This document shows positions 27,878 to 38,937 of a stretch of 64,000 bases of DNA, in pieces; positions within the stretch are counted from its first letter, which is position 1; each line of letters opens with the position of its first letter. Under the pieces are notes generated by a model, which was not told the DNA's origin, did no database searches, and saw only the letters and a list, made by a program, of their open reading frames with translations. The position numbers were made by a program, and so were the translations under genes. This DNA comes from Caulobacter segnis (GTDB taxonomy: Bacteria > Pseudomonadota > Alphaproteobacteria > Caulobacterales > Caulobacteraceae), in the NCBI RefSeq assembly GCF_029543125.1, contig NZ_JARQWW010000002.1, positions 248,001 to 312,000 on the forward strand, in the 5' to 3' direction.

Positions 27878-28559
27878 AGAGGGTTTCGATGGCGTCGAAC
27901 TCGCGATCGACCTGCCGGAACTTCTTGCGCATGCGCTTGATGTGGCTGTCGATCGTGCGGTCGTCCACATAGACCTGATCGTCGTAGGCCGCGTCCATGA
28001 GGTTGTCGCGGCTCTTCACGAAGCCGGGACGCTGGGCCAGGGACTGCAGCAGCAGGAACTCGGTCACCGTCAGGCGCACGGGCTTGCCGTCCCAAAGACA
28101 GTCATGGCGCGCGGAATCCAGGGTCAGCCGGCCGCGCTTGATGGCCTTGGCGTTGGGATCGACGGCCGCTGTCGCGACGGCGGCCTCATCCTCATCGGCC
28201 CGCGCGCGGCGCAGGACGGCCTTCACCCGCTCCAGCAGCAGGCGCTGGCTGAAGGGCTTGTGCATATAGTCGTCGGCGCCGAGATTGAAGCCGAGGATCT
28301 CGTCGATCTCCTCATCCTTGGACGTCAGGATGATCACCGGCAGGTCCGAGGTCTGGCGCAGGCGGCGCAGCACCTCCATCCCGTCCATGCGCGGCATCTT
28401 CACGTCGAGGATCGCCAGGTCCGGCGGATCGCTCTCCAGGGCCTGAAGGCCAGAAGCGCCGTCATAGTAGGCCTTGACCGTATGGCCGTGGCTTTCCAGA
28501 GCCAGGGACACGGAGGCGACGATGTTCTCGTCGTCGTCGACGAGGGTGATGTCGGCCAT
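27846..28559 (-). CDS. chvI: Response regulator ChvI
   Basis: A 237-residue OmpR-type regulator. The receiver (residues 1-120) has the acidic pair VDDDEN, the phospho-Asp in [13 protein letters not shown], the Thr in ILTSKDEE and the Lys in MHKPFSQ. The C-terminal winged helix (~140-235) ends with [36 protein letters not shown]. With ChvG it controls envelope, acid-stress and central metabolic genes in alphaproteobacteria. It is the first gene of the chvI-chvG-hprK-EIIA-ptsH set and is divergent from an unknown gene 188 bases away. Confidence 0.95.
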   Translation of the reverse strand: MADITLVDDDENIVASVSLALESHGHTVKAYYDGASGLQALESDPPDLAILDVKMPRMDGMEVLRRLRQTSDLPVIILTSKDEEIDEILGFNLGADDYMHKPFSQRLLLERVKAVLRRARADEDEAAVATAAVDPNAKAIKRGRLTLDSARHDCLWDGKPVRLTVTEFLLLQSLAQRPGFVKSRDNLMDAAYDDQVYVDDRTIDSHIKRMRKKFRQVDREFDAIETLYGVGYRYRES

Positions 28560-28747
28560 CGGGGAAGATTTCTCCGGACAACGGCGGGGGCGGGCCGCCG
28601 ATCTCTACCGCCCAGCTTGAACCGCATCAACGCACAGCACGGCGCAAGGCTTCCATAAAGGTGAAGCTCAATGCCCGTACAGCATGGCGCCAATACGGCG
28701 CATCTCAACTAGGTCTTAAGGTCTGCGGGCTCAATGTCCTCTCCAAG

Positions 28748-30454
28748 ATGAGCCGGCAAGTCCATTACGAGCTTTACGTGCGGCGCAAGCCTGGCGCGCC
28801 TTGGGTCCTTGACCTGGCGTCGGAGGACCGCGCGCGCGCGCTCCAATCGGCGGAAGATTGCTTGGCCGAAGGCCGCGCCGCCGCCGTACGCGTGACCAAG
28901 GAGACGCTCGACGAGGAAACTCGCGAGTTCCAGACCGTCACCATCATGAGCAAGGGCGCCGTCACCGGACCCGACAAGAAGAAGAAGGAAGAGGACCGCG
29001 CGCCGCTGTGCGTCAGCCCCGCCGACCTCTACAGCGCTCATGCCCGGGAACGGATCGGCCGCCTGCTGGACGGCTATCTGGCCCGGCACAAGGCCACGCC
29101 GTTCGAACTGTTGCACCGCCCCGACCTCGTCGAGAACCTCGAAGCCTCGGTCGAGCTGCAGCACGCCATCCAGAAGATCTCGATCCCAGAGGCCGAAGCC
29201 CGGGGACTGAAGGTCCACGACGTGATGAAGACCTTCCAGGGTCTGGCCCAGCGGGCCATCGACCGCCTGCTTAAGGACTTCAAGAAGGGCAAGCTGCCTG
29301 ACGTGGACCGCGAAGGTTTCGCCCAGGCCGCCGAACGCCTGGTCGGTGATCCCGACCGCGCCTACCTGCTGGGCGCCGGCGTCGCCGCCTCAATCGCGCC
29401 GGCCCATAGCTGGGCCGACAAGATCACGCGCCTCCTGGATCTGGCCGACGCCGCGCCGCAGGAGCCGAAGGCCCGCGCCATGGCCCTGGCGGTGATCGAA
29501 CAGCCCATCTGCGAAATCCTCAATTCCGCCGCCGGCCTCAACGACCTGCTGGGCGCCGACCTGGATCTTGGCTCCTCCCTGGCGGCCATGACCCGCCTGG
29601 CCGGGTCCGAACAGGTGGAGATGCTGATCGGCATCGAGCCCCGCGTGGCCACGGTCATGCCGCCGCTCGACGGCCCGGCCGCGCGCCTCGCCAACTGGCT
29701 GGGCGGCAAGCACTTCGAACAGGTCCGCAAGGCGATCTCCCAGCGCGTGCTGAAGGAGCTGATCAGCCCCAAACGCCTGAAGCCCGGCGACGCGGAGGCC
29801 GAGATCGAATACCTGCGCGCCCTCGCCATGGCCCTCACCGCCGCGGCGGGACGCATCCTGGAGCATGAGGACATCCACAGCGCCTTCACCGAGCGCTCGA
29901 AGATGCTGCTCACCGGCGAGTTCGTGACCAACCTGCTCGGCCGCGACCGTTCGGCTCGGGAAGAGATCGAGGTTCTGGTCAAGCTGACCGAGAACGTCAC
30001 CGGCGGGGCCAACAAGCGCGCCGCCTCGCGCTGGCTGCTGGCCAACGCCACGGGCCTGCGGTTCGAGCGTGAGATTCAGATGGGGCCCGACGCCGCCGCC
30101 GCCAAGCTGGCGGCTCTGGCCACCCTGCAGCGCCTCGTGGCGCGGTCAGGCTTGGTCCAGGAAGACTACAAGCCGATCCAGGACCACTTCGGCGTCCTGG
30201 GCGCGCGGATCGAGAACGAGACGCGGATGATCGGCACCCTGCTCAAGGCGCCGTCGCCCCTGACCTTCAAGCTCAGCGTCCTGATCCGACTGGCCACTGG
30301 CGAGACCGGCCCCTTGGGTCCGACCGCCGACAAGGCGCGCAACGAAGCCTTGCGCCTGATCCGCACGCCGGAGTCCCGCGAGGCTCTGGCCAAGTCGCCC
30401 CAGGTCCTGACCCTGGTGCGCAGCTTTGTGGAAAGCACCCAGAAGGCGGCCTGA
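28748..30454 (+). CDS. Conserved hypothetical protein divergent from chvI
   Basis: A 568-residue soluble protein that I do not recognise. The N-terminal ~65 residues (VHYELYVRRKPGAPWVLDLASEDRARALQSAEDCLAEGRAA) look like a small beta-alpha domain. The rest is almost all helical, with long amphipathic stretches and no signal peptide or membrane segment. No catalytic motif stands out. The ATG at 28748 is chosen as the first start after a leader with no coding character; an earlier ATG at 28661 remains possible. Its position, back to back with chvI over a short promoter region, suggests shared or linked control. Confidence 0.8.
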   Translation: MSRQVHYELYVRRKPGAPWVLDLASEDRARALQSAEDCLAEGRAAAVRVTKETLDEETREFQTVTIMSKGAVTGPDKKKKEEDRAPLCVSPADLYSAHARERIGRLLDGYLARHKATPFELLHRPDLVENLEASVELQHAIQKISIPEAEARGLKVHDVMKTFQGLAQRAIDRLLKDFKKGKLPDVDREGFAQAAERLVGDPDRAYLLGAGVAASIAPAHSWADKITRLLDLADAAPQEPKARAMALAVIEQPICEILNSAAGLNDLLGADLDLGSSLAAMTRLAGSEQVEMLIGIEPRVATVMPPLDGPAARLANWLGGKHFEQVRKAISQRVLKELISPKRLKPGDAEAEIEYLRALAMALTAAAGRILEHEDIHSAFTERSKMLLTGEFVTNLLGRDRSAREEIEVLVKLTENVTGGANKRAASRWLLANATGLRFEREIQMGPDAAAAKLAALATLQRLVARSGLVQEDYKPIQDHFGVLGARIENETRMIGTLLKAPSPLTFKLSVLIRLATGETGPLGPTADKARNEALRLIRTPESREALAKSPQVLTLVRSFVESTQKAA

Positions 30455-30474
30455 GGCCGCCTTCCGCCACCCCC

Positions 30475-32958
30475 TTAGAACTGCTGCCGGATGGTCAGGC
30501 CCCAGGTCTGGGGATCGCCCGGCTGTCCCGCCACGAGGCCCGTGCTGCCCGGCGTCACCGCCAGCTGCTCGAAGTACTCTTCGTCGAAGGCGTTACGCAC
30601 CCAGCCATAGATGTTGAAGCCGTCGTCGGAGCGGAAGCCGAGACGGAAGTTGTGGAGCGCGTAGCCCTCCACATCCAGGTCCACCGACCGCGAGGCATTT
30701 GACGAGAACTTCGAGCGATAGCTGGCGTCGTAGCCGAAATAGACCTCGCCGCCCTTGCCCAACAGGTTGGCCGGACGATTGGCCTCCGCCCCCCACGACG
30801 CGGCGAACTTCGAGATGCCCGGCAGCCACTGGCCCGAGATGTCGCAGTTGGACGGGCTGATCCCGCCCGGCGTGCCCGGGGCCGAGGGCGTCGCCCCCGC
30901 GCCGCCGCCCGACAGCTCCGGCGGGCATGGGGCGTCCACGAACTGCACGTACTCATGGTCCGTATAGGCGCCGTTGGCGTAGGCGGTGAAACGCTCCGAC
31001 GGCCGGACGTTGAAGTCGGCCTCGACGCCGCGCACCCGCACCTTGTCGGCGTTGGCCAGATAGCCGCGCAGCAGGCCGAGCTGGGCGTTGTTCACATTGG
31101 CCTGGTAGTCCTGGATCTCGGTCCAGAAGCCGGTGAGGTTCAGGGTCGCCCGACGCTCCCAGAACTGGGTCTTCAGGCCGGCCTCGAAGTGGTCGACCTT
31201 CTCGGGCTTGATCGCCCCGGCCGACAGGATCGGCACCCCGTTGGCGTCCAGCGGCACGCCGTTCAGGTTGATGCCCCCCGTCTTGAAGGTCTTGGCGTAG
31301 GTGCCGTAGGCCAGCACGTCCGGCGTCACCTGGTAGGACAGGTTCAGGTCGTAGGACAGGTTCCACTTGCTGAACGACGGCTCGTAATACTGCGGTGCGC
31401 GAACGCCCCGCTGGGCCACGATCCACGGATCGGTGGAATAGGGCCCGGTGAACAGAACCCGCTGCCGCGTGCCGTCCGACGCCGTGCCGGTGACCACAGA
31501 GTCGTAGTGACCGGTCTTCTTGTCGTAGTTCACCCGCACGCCGGGCGAGAGGGTCAGCCGGTCGGTGAGCTTCCAGTTCACCTTGGAGAAGACGGCCAGG
31601 CTCGTGTTCTTCAGCAGGATGTCGTTGTTGGCGGTCAGGCCGTTCAGCACCGCCGGAATGCAGGCCAGGGTGGTCGGCGTGGCGCATCCGGCCGCGCCCG
31701 GAGCCACATTGCCTGGGTTCAGGTTCCAGCGGCTGGCCGCCGGCCCCTGCGCCTCCAGACCCGTGGTGTGGAGCTTCTGGTGGAAGGCGAAGGCCCCGAC
31801 CACGAAGTCGTAGCGCTCGGTGTCATAGGCGTAGCGCAGTTCCTGGGTGTACTGGTCCTGCTTGGTGGGGTTGTTCGACGCCGTGGTGATCGGCAGGCCG
31901 GTGAAGTCCCGATCGTTCTTCGGCCCCCAGTCCCAGAAGCGCCAGGCAGTGACCGAGGTCACCGTGCCCCCGCCAACGTCCCATTCCGCGCGCAGCGAAG
32001 CGCCGCCATGCTCGTTGCGGGCGGCCAGCGGCGCATCCACGTCGGTCACGCGATCGAAGGGGTTGGTGCTGACCGGCGTGTAACCAAACGCCGCCGTCAG
32101 CGCCGCGTACTGGCGGTTCAGGGGCCGTTGCGTCGCCCCCACCCGAGCGTAGATCTGCGCGCAGCAGATCGGGTCCTGCAAATTGTAGTCTCCTGACAGC
32201 GTGAAGTTCAGGTCCTCGCTGACCTTCCACAGCAGCGCGCCGCGGACGCCGATGTTGTCCTGCCCCTGAATCCACTGGTTGGTGGCGGTGTTGTAGATCG
32301 TGCCCCGCCGGTCGGTGTTGGACAGGCTGATGCGCAAGGCGATGTCGTCGGTCAGCGGGCCGGACACCGACACCTTGGCCTGCTTGAAGCTGTAATTGCC
32401 CAGGGACACCTCGCCCGTGGCGTCGAAATCGAAGCTCGGCGCGCGGGTGGTGATGTTGATGGCGCCGGCCGTGGTGTTCTTGCCGTAGAGCGTGCCCTGC
32501 GGCCCGCGCAGCACCTCGATCTGCTCGATGTCCACGAAGTCCAGCGTCGCGGCGGCCACCCGGTTGTAATAGACCTGATCGATATAGACCCCGACGCCCT
32601 GCTCGATCCCGTCGTTGGTCAGGCCCAGCGGCGCGCCGATGCCCCGGATGTTCACCGAGGTGTTTCGCGGGTTCTGGGAATAGAACTGCAAGGTCGGCTG
32701 CAGCTGGGTCAGCCGGCTGATGTTGAACGCGCCGGTGTTGTTCACCGTCTCGGCCGTGACCACCGCCACGGCGACCGGCACCGCCTGGACGTTCTCAGCC
32801 CGACGGCGGGCGGTGACGATCACCCCTTCGATATTAGCGGCGTCCGCCGTGGCGCGGGTCGCGCTCGGCGCCTGATCAGCCGTTTTCGCAAACGCCGCGA
32901 CAGGCGCGCCAAAAGCCGCGAACGCGGCGCCCGCCAGAAAGATGGACTTGAGCCTCAT
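30475..32958 (-). CDS. TonB-dependent outer-membrane receptor
   Basis: An 827-residue receptor. Residues 1-24 are a signal peptide ending AFA, and the TonB-box-like segment is IEGVIVTARRRAENVQAVPVAV. The plug domain (~50-165) has VNIRGIGAPLGLTND and VYIDQVYY, with the LRGPQGTLYGKNTTAGAINI hallmark, and the 22-strand barrel ends in the expected aromatic residue (IRQQF). The overall type is that of Caulobacterales receptors for plant-derived or siderophore-like compounds; the ligand cannot be told. No TonB/ExbB gene is adjacent. Confidence 0.94.
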   Translation of the reverse strand: MRLKSIFLAGAAFAAFGAPVAAFAKTADQAPSATRATADAANIEGVIVTARRRAENVQAVPVAVAVVTAETVNNTGAFNISRLTQLQPTLQFYSQNPRNTSVNIRGIGAPLGLTNDGIEQGVGVYIDQVYYNRVAAATLDFVDIEQIEVLRGPQGTLYGKNTTAGAINITTRAPSFDFDATGEVSLGNYSFKQAKVSVSGPLTDDIALRISLSNTDRRGTIYNTATNQWIQGQDNIGVRGALLWKVSEDLNFTLSGDYNLQDPICCAQIYARVGATQRPLNRQYAALTAAFGYTPVSTNPFDRVTDVDAPLAARNEHGGASLRAEWDVGGGTVTSVTAWRFWDWGPKNDRDFTGLPITTASNNPTKQDQYTQELRYAYDTERYDFVVGAFAFHQKLHTTGLEAQGPAASRWNLNPGNVAPGAAGCATPTTLACIPAVLNGLTANNDILLKNTSLAVFSKVNWKLTDRLTLSPGVRVNYDKKTGHYDSVVTGTASDGTRQRVLFTGPYSTDPWIVAQRGVRAPQYYEPSFSKWNLSYDLNLSYQVTPDVLAYGTYAKTFKTGGINLNGVPLDANGVPILSAGAIKPEKVDHFEAGLKTQFWERRATLNLTGFWTEIQDYQANVNNAQLGLLRGYLANADKVRVRGVEADFNVRPSERFTAYANGAYTDHEYVQFVDAPCPPELSGGGAGATPSAPGTPGGISPSNCDISGQWLPGISKFAASWGAEANRPANLLGKGGEVYFGYDASYRSKFSSNASRSVDLDVEGYALHNFRLGFRSDDGFNIYGWVRNAFDEEYFEQLAVTPGSTGLVAGQPGDPQTWGLTIRQQF

Positions 32959-33073
32959 CGAGATCTCCCCTGCTATCTCGACTATTCCTATCGGCCTGAT
33001 CGGAAATTGGAGAAGGCAGCTTTCTTGGCCTCGGAGTCAGCAATTCTTTAAGAACGTCGCTCTGCGGACGCTG

Positions 33074-35334
<2,261 letters not shown>

Positions 35335-35383
35335 TCACCGCCCATCAACCCTGCGTCAACCCGCAGGCGCCAAGATGGCCGCC

Positions 35384-35785
35384 ATGCACCGCCGCCTCCT
35401 TTCCCTGCTGCTCGCGCTCAGCCTCGCTCTCCCGGGCGCGGCCTTGGCGTCTGGCGGCGGCAAGGCGAAGAAGGGCGACGAAGGTCCCATCGTCGACGTG
35501 GCGCCGGTTTCGGTCAGCGTGCGCCGGCCCAACGGCCGATGGGCGGTGATAACCATCGAGGCCGACCTGAACGTGCCCGCCGAGCCGCTCCGCCAGAAGG
35601 CCCAGCTTTCCGTGCCGCGTCTGCGCGCCGCTTATACCGAAGTGCTCGCCCGCTATGCGCACAGCACGACGTCGGAGAAGGCTGTGAATCTCGACCTGAT
35701 CGCCGGCCAGCTCCAGAAGGCCACCGACACGGTGCTGGGCGGACGCGGCGCCCAGGTCATGCTGGGCGGCGTCATCCTCCAGTAG
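35384..35785 (+). CDS. Small secreted hypothetical protein
   Basis: A 133-residue protein with a clear signal peptide (MHRRLLSLLLALSLALPGAALASG). The mature part is a Lys-rich linker followed by a single alpha/beta domain, with VAPVSVSVRRPNGRWAVITIEADL and a long helix that includes LRAAYTEVLARYAHS. The pattern loosely resembles FliL-like periplasmic domains, and its neighbour pseB serves flagellin modification, but I do not recognise it firmly. Starts at 35375 and 35384 are both possible; the latter gives the cleaner signal peptide. Two GAGTC CcrM sites lie in the upstream region. Confidence 0.75.
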   Translation: MHRRLLSLLLALSLALPGAALASGGGKAKKGDEGPIVDVAPVSVSVRRPNGRWAVITIEADLNVPAEPLRQKAQLSVPRLRAAYTEVLARYAHSTTSEKAVNLDLIAGQLQKATDTVLGGRGAQVMLGGVILQ

Positions 35786-35787
35786 GC

Positions 35788-36573
35788 TCACATGGCGGAG
35801 ATGCCGCCATCCAGCTTGAGCTCCGCGCCGGTCATGAACCGGCTCTCGTCCGAGGCCAGATAGAGCACGGCGTTGGCGATGTCGTTCGGCTCGCCGATGC
35901 GGCCCAGCGGGATCTGGCGCGCCAGCTTCGACTCCGCCTCCTCCTTGCCGATCATCTGGCGGATGTTGTCCAGGATGGGCGTGTCGATGAAGGTCGGGTG
36001 GATCGAGTTCGACCGGATGTCGAGCTTCTGCTTGGCGCAGTGCAGGGCGATATTCTTGGACAACAGCCAGACCGCCGCCTTGGAGGCGTTGTAGGAGGGG
36101 CCGTTGTGGTTGGCGATCAGGCCGGCGATCGACGACAGGTTCACGATCGAGCCGGGCTGGTTCTGGCGCATGTACTTCAGGGCGTGTTTCGCGCCGAGGA
36201 AGACGGAGTCCACATTGATCGCCATGACCTGCTTCCAGGTGTCGTAGGACAGCTCCTCGATGTTCCGGTCCCGGCTGACCCCGGCGTTGTTCACCAGCAC
36301 CGAGATGCCGCCCATGGCCGCGTCGGCTTCCTCCAGGGCGTAGATCCACTGGTCTTCCTGGGTCACGTCCAGCTTGACGGCGAAGGCCGTGCCGGCGCCG
36401 TGGGCTGCGTTGATCTCGTCCGCGACGGCCTGCGCCCCGGCCAGATTGATGTCCGCCAGGGTGACCTTGGCGCCCTCCTCGGCCAGCCGGCGCGCCGCGG
36501 CGGCGCCGAGCCCCTGGGCCGCGCCGGTGATGAAGGCCTTCTTGCCGGCCACGCGCCCGTTCTTGTTGGTCAT
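35788..36573 (-). CDS. Short-chain dehydrogenase/reductase
   Basis: A 261-residue classical SDR. Cofactor loop TGAAQGLGAAAARRL, structural NNAGVS, catalytic Ser in VNLSSIAGL and Tyr/Lys in YNASKAAVWLL. The Asp after beta-2 (LADINLAG) points to NAD rather than NADP. The C-terminal RFMTGAELKLDGGISAM is typical. It resembles the cyclopentanol/3-hydroxysteroid dehydrogenase group, but the substrate is unknown. It lies 39 bases downstream of phhB on the same strand. Confidence 0.9.
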   Translation of the reverse strand: MTNKNGRVAGKKAFITGAAQGLGAAAARRLAEEGAKVTLADINLAGAQAVADEINAAHGAGTAFAVKLDVTQEDQWIYALEEADAAMGGISVLVNNAGVSRDRNIEELSYDTWKQVMAINVDSVFLGAKHALKYMRQNQPGSIVNLSSIAGLIANHNGPSYNASKAAVWLLSKNIALHCAKQKLDIRSNSIHPTFIDTPILDNIRQMIGKEEAESKLARQIPLGRIGEPNDIANAVLYLASDESRFMTGAELKLDGGISAM

Positions 36574-36612
36574 TGGGGCTTCCTCCTAATTTCAAACATT
36601 AGTTTGAATGAG

Positions 36613-36897
36613 CTAGGCCGCCGCGTCCATGATCTTCGCGAGGACGATGTCGCGTTCGCTGACCCCGTCCACGTCGTGGGTCGTCAGGATCACCTCGACC
36701 CGGTTGTAGACGTTGAACCACTCGGGATGGTGGTCGAGCTTCTCGGCGGCGATGGCGATGCGGGCCATGAAGCCGAACGCCTCGGCGAAATCCCTGAAGG
36801 TGAAGGTCTTGGCGATGGCGTCGCGATGCTCGGACGCGGTCCAGCCGTGGCCGTCCAGTTGGGCGAGGGCGGCGTTGGCCCCGATGCGCTTGGTCAT
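36613..36897 (-). CDS. phhB: Pterin-4-alpha-carbinolamine dehydratase
   Basis: A 94-residue protein that dehydrates 4a-hydroxytetrahydrobiopterin, recycling the cofactor of phenylalanine hydroxylase. The [E/D]KxxHHP motif is [18 protein letters not shown], and [20 protein letters not shown] is the usual N terminus. No phenylalanine hydroxylase gene is in view. It starts 18 bases downstream of the HAD gene. Confidence 0.93.
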   Translation of the reverse strand: MTKRIGANAALAQLDGHGWTASEHRDAIAKTFTFRDFAEAFGFMARIAIAAEKLDHHPEWFNVYNRVEVILTTHDVDGVSERDIVLAKIMDAAA

Positions 36898-36915
36898 GTC
36901 AGCTTTCCTTGAAGT

Positions 36916-37563
36916 TCAGGCCAGGAAATTCAGGCCGGTGGCGGCGGACAGGTCGGCCAAAGCCTGCGCCTCGTTCGTCACCTTGATGGCGGTCATGCCG
37001 AGCATCGCCGCCGGTTTGCAATTGATGCCCAGATCGTCGAGATAGACGCACTCGGCGGGCTGCACCGAGAGCAGCTCGCACATCATCTCGTAGATGCGGG
37101 GATCGGGCTTCCGCAAGCCGACCTTGGAGCTTTCGATCACCGCGTCGAACAGCTCCATGATCCCGGCCACCTTGGCCGCCTTCTCCGCCGTTCCCGACAT
37201 GCCGGCGCCGTGGCCGGTGATGACGTTGTTGGTGATGCAGCCGACCTTGAACGCGGCCTTGCAGGCCTTCAGCGCCTCGACCATCCCCGGCCGGATGTCG
37301 CCGGACAGCAAGGGCAGCACATCGCCGCCGCGCACCGGATGGCCCAGCGCCGAGGACTCCTCCAGGAAGCGCGCATCAAAAGCCGCCGCGTCGATCTCGT
37401 TGCGCTCGAACAGCGCCCAGGCGTTGGCGTCGGGATTGGTGGCGTTGACCCGGCGCAGCAGCCCGTCCGGCAGTCCGCGCTCCGCCTCGTATCGTGTGAA
37501 GGCCTCGAACGGCGACGAGGTGATCACCCCGCCGAAATCGAAGATCACCGCCTTCACCGCCAT
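36916..37563 (-). CDS. HAD family hydrolase
   Basis: A 215-residue haloacid-dehalogenase-like protein of the class with a small alpha-helical cap. Motif I is VIFDFGGVITSSPFEAF (the first Asp of DxDx is present, the second position is Gly, as in epoxide-hydrolase-N-like members). Motif II is GCITNNVITG, motif III the Lys of SSKVGLRKPDPRIYEMM and motif IV VYLDDLGINCKPA. Such enzymes dephosphorylate small metabolites or dehalogenate; the substrate is unknown. Confidence 0.88.
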   Translation of the reverse strand: MAVKAVIFDFGGVITSSPFEAFTRYEAERGLPDGLLRRVNATNPDANAWALFERNEIDAAAFDARFLEESSALGHPVRGGDVLPLLSGDIRPGMVEALKACKAAFKVGCITNNVITGHGAGMSGTAEKAAKVAGIMELFDAVIESSKVGLRKPDPRIYEMMCELLSVQPAECVYLDDLGINCKPAAMLGMTAIKVTNEAQALADLSAATGLNFLA

Positions 37564-37599
37564 GCCGCTCCCCCCGCCTTTTCTGATTTGCGCGGGACG

Positions 37600-38358
37600 C
37601 TAGAGCGGATTGAACCCCGCGTCACGGAAGATCGCCTTGGCCTGCGCCCCTTGCAGGAAACGCAGGAAGGCGGCCGCCTGCGGGTTCTTCGTTCCCGTCA
37701 CCACCGCCCCAGGATAGACGATCTTGTCGTGGCTGGAGGCGGGGAACACCGCCACCGTCCGCACCTTCGGCTCGGCCTTGGCGTCGGTGGCGTAGACGAC
37801 GCCAAGCGGCGCTTCACCGCGCGCCACATAGGCCAGGGCGGCGCGCACATCGGCCGCCGGCGCGGTCTTGCCCGCCACGCTGTCCCACACGCCCAGCGAA
37901 CCCAGGGCGGCCCGGCCGTAGCGACCCGCCGGCACCGCCGGATCGGCCAGGGCCAGATGCCCCCCGCCGAGCGTCTGGGCCAGCGGGAAGCCCTTGCGGA
38001 TCGTCAGCTTGGTCGCCGCCCCCGCTGGCGCGATCAGCACCAGGGTGTTGCCCAGCAGGGTCTTGCGCGTCGGGGCCTGGATCAGGCGGCGCTCCGCCAG
38101 CCAGTCCATCCATTCGGCGTCGGCCGTGACCACCACGTCGGCCGGCGCGCCCTGCTCGATCTGGCGGGCAATGGCGTTCGATCCGGCGAAGCTGAAGGTC
38201 ACCGGCGTCCCGGTGCTCTTGGTGAAGGCGGCGCCGGCGGCGGTCATGGATTCCCGCAGCGAGGCGGCGGCGAAGACCCGCACCGGCTCGGCCGCCAGCA
38301 CAGGCCAGGCCAGGAAAACGAAGGCGAGGGCTAGCAGAAGGCGCAGGTGGCGACGCAT
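37600..38358 (-). CDS. modA: Periplasmic molybdate-binding protein ModA (no modBC nearby)
   Basis: A 252-residue solute-binding protein. The signal peptide is MRRHLRLLLALAFVFLAWPVLAAE, and the mature start VRVFAAASLRESMTAAGAAF is the ModA hallmark, with FSFAGSNAIARQIEQGAPADVVVTADAEWM next. It binds molybdate or tungstate. Neither modB nor modC is adjacent, so the permease must be elsewhere or the protein has another partner. The start at 38358 is set by the signal peptide. It is divergent from a molybdopterin-fold-like protein 40 bases away. Confidence 0.9.
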   Translation of the reverse strand: MRRHLRLLLALAFVFLAWPVLAAEPVRVFAAASLRESMTAAGAAFTKSTGTPVTFSFAGSNAIARQIEQGAPADVVVTADAEWMDWLAERRLIQAPTRKTLLGNTLVLIAPAGAATKLTIRKGFPLAQTLGGGHLALADPAVPAGRYGRAALGSLGVWDSVAGKTAPAADVRAALAYVARGEAPLGVVYATDAKAEPKVRTVAVFPASSHDKIVYPGAVVTGTKNPQAAAFLRFLQGAQAKAIFRDAGFNPL

Positions 38359-38398
38359 GATCCGGCTCCGTCGAACGATCGTGGACCTATAGCCGAAC

Positions 38399-38875
38399 AT
38401 GCGCTTCCCCGTCGCCGCCTTCGCCGTCGCGCTCCTGGCCGTCACGCCCGCCCTGGCGCAGGAACTCAAGGTCCAGACCTCCACCGGGACCAAGGCTGTC
38501 ACCGCCGCCGAGATCGCCAAGCTGCCCCGCCTGTCGCTAGCCGTTCAGTGGCACGGCCAATCGGCGACCTATGAGGGGCCGCTGCTGTCAGACATCCTGA
38601 ACCTGGCCGGCGGCGTGCCCCTGGGCGAGGCCCTGCGCGGCGCGGCCCTGGCCAATGTGGTGATCGCCGACGCCTCGGACGGCTATCGCATCGCCCTGGC
38701 CTTGGCCGAGGTCGACCCGGCCATGAGCACGCGGCGGGTGATCGTCGCCGACCGCAAGGACGGCCAGCCCCTGCCGGCGGCGGAGGCCCCGTTCCGCCTG
38801 GTGGTGGAAGGCGACAAGCGCCCCGCGCGATCGGCCCGCAACCTCATCTCCATCAAGGTCGCGCCCGCGAACTGA
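38399..38875 (+). CDS. Secreted molybdopterin-oxidoreductase-fold protein lacking Cys
   Basis: A 158-residue protein with a signal peptide (residues 1-20, ending ALAQ). The mature part resembles a shortened oxidoreductase molybdopterin-binding domain of the sulfite-oxidase type: TAAEIAKLPRLSLAVQWHGQSATYEGPLLSDILNLAGG, NVVIADASDGYRIALALAEVD, and APFRLVVEGDKRPARSARNLISIKV. There is no cysteine anywhere, so the Mo-ligating Cys of this family is missing. It may be a binding or regulatory relative rather than an enzyme. Its partner by position is the divergent modA. Confidence 0.8.
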   Translation: MRFPVAAFAVALLAVTPALAQELKVQTSTGTKAVTAAEIAKLPRLSLAVQWHGQSATYEGPLLSDILNLAGGVPLGEALRGAALANVVIADASDGYRIALALAEVDPAMSTRRVIVADRKDGQPLPAAEAPFRLVVEGDKRPARSARNLISIKVAPAN

Positions 38876-38937
38876 AGCTTGGCGGGAACACTTCTCTACG
38901 CTCCGCGCGTTCTTGACGGAACGACCGGAGCGCCGCC

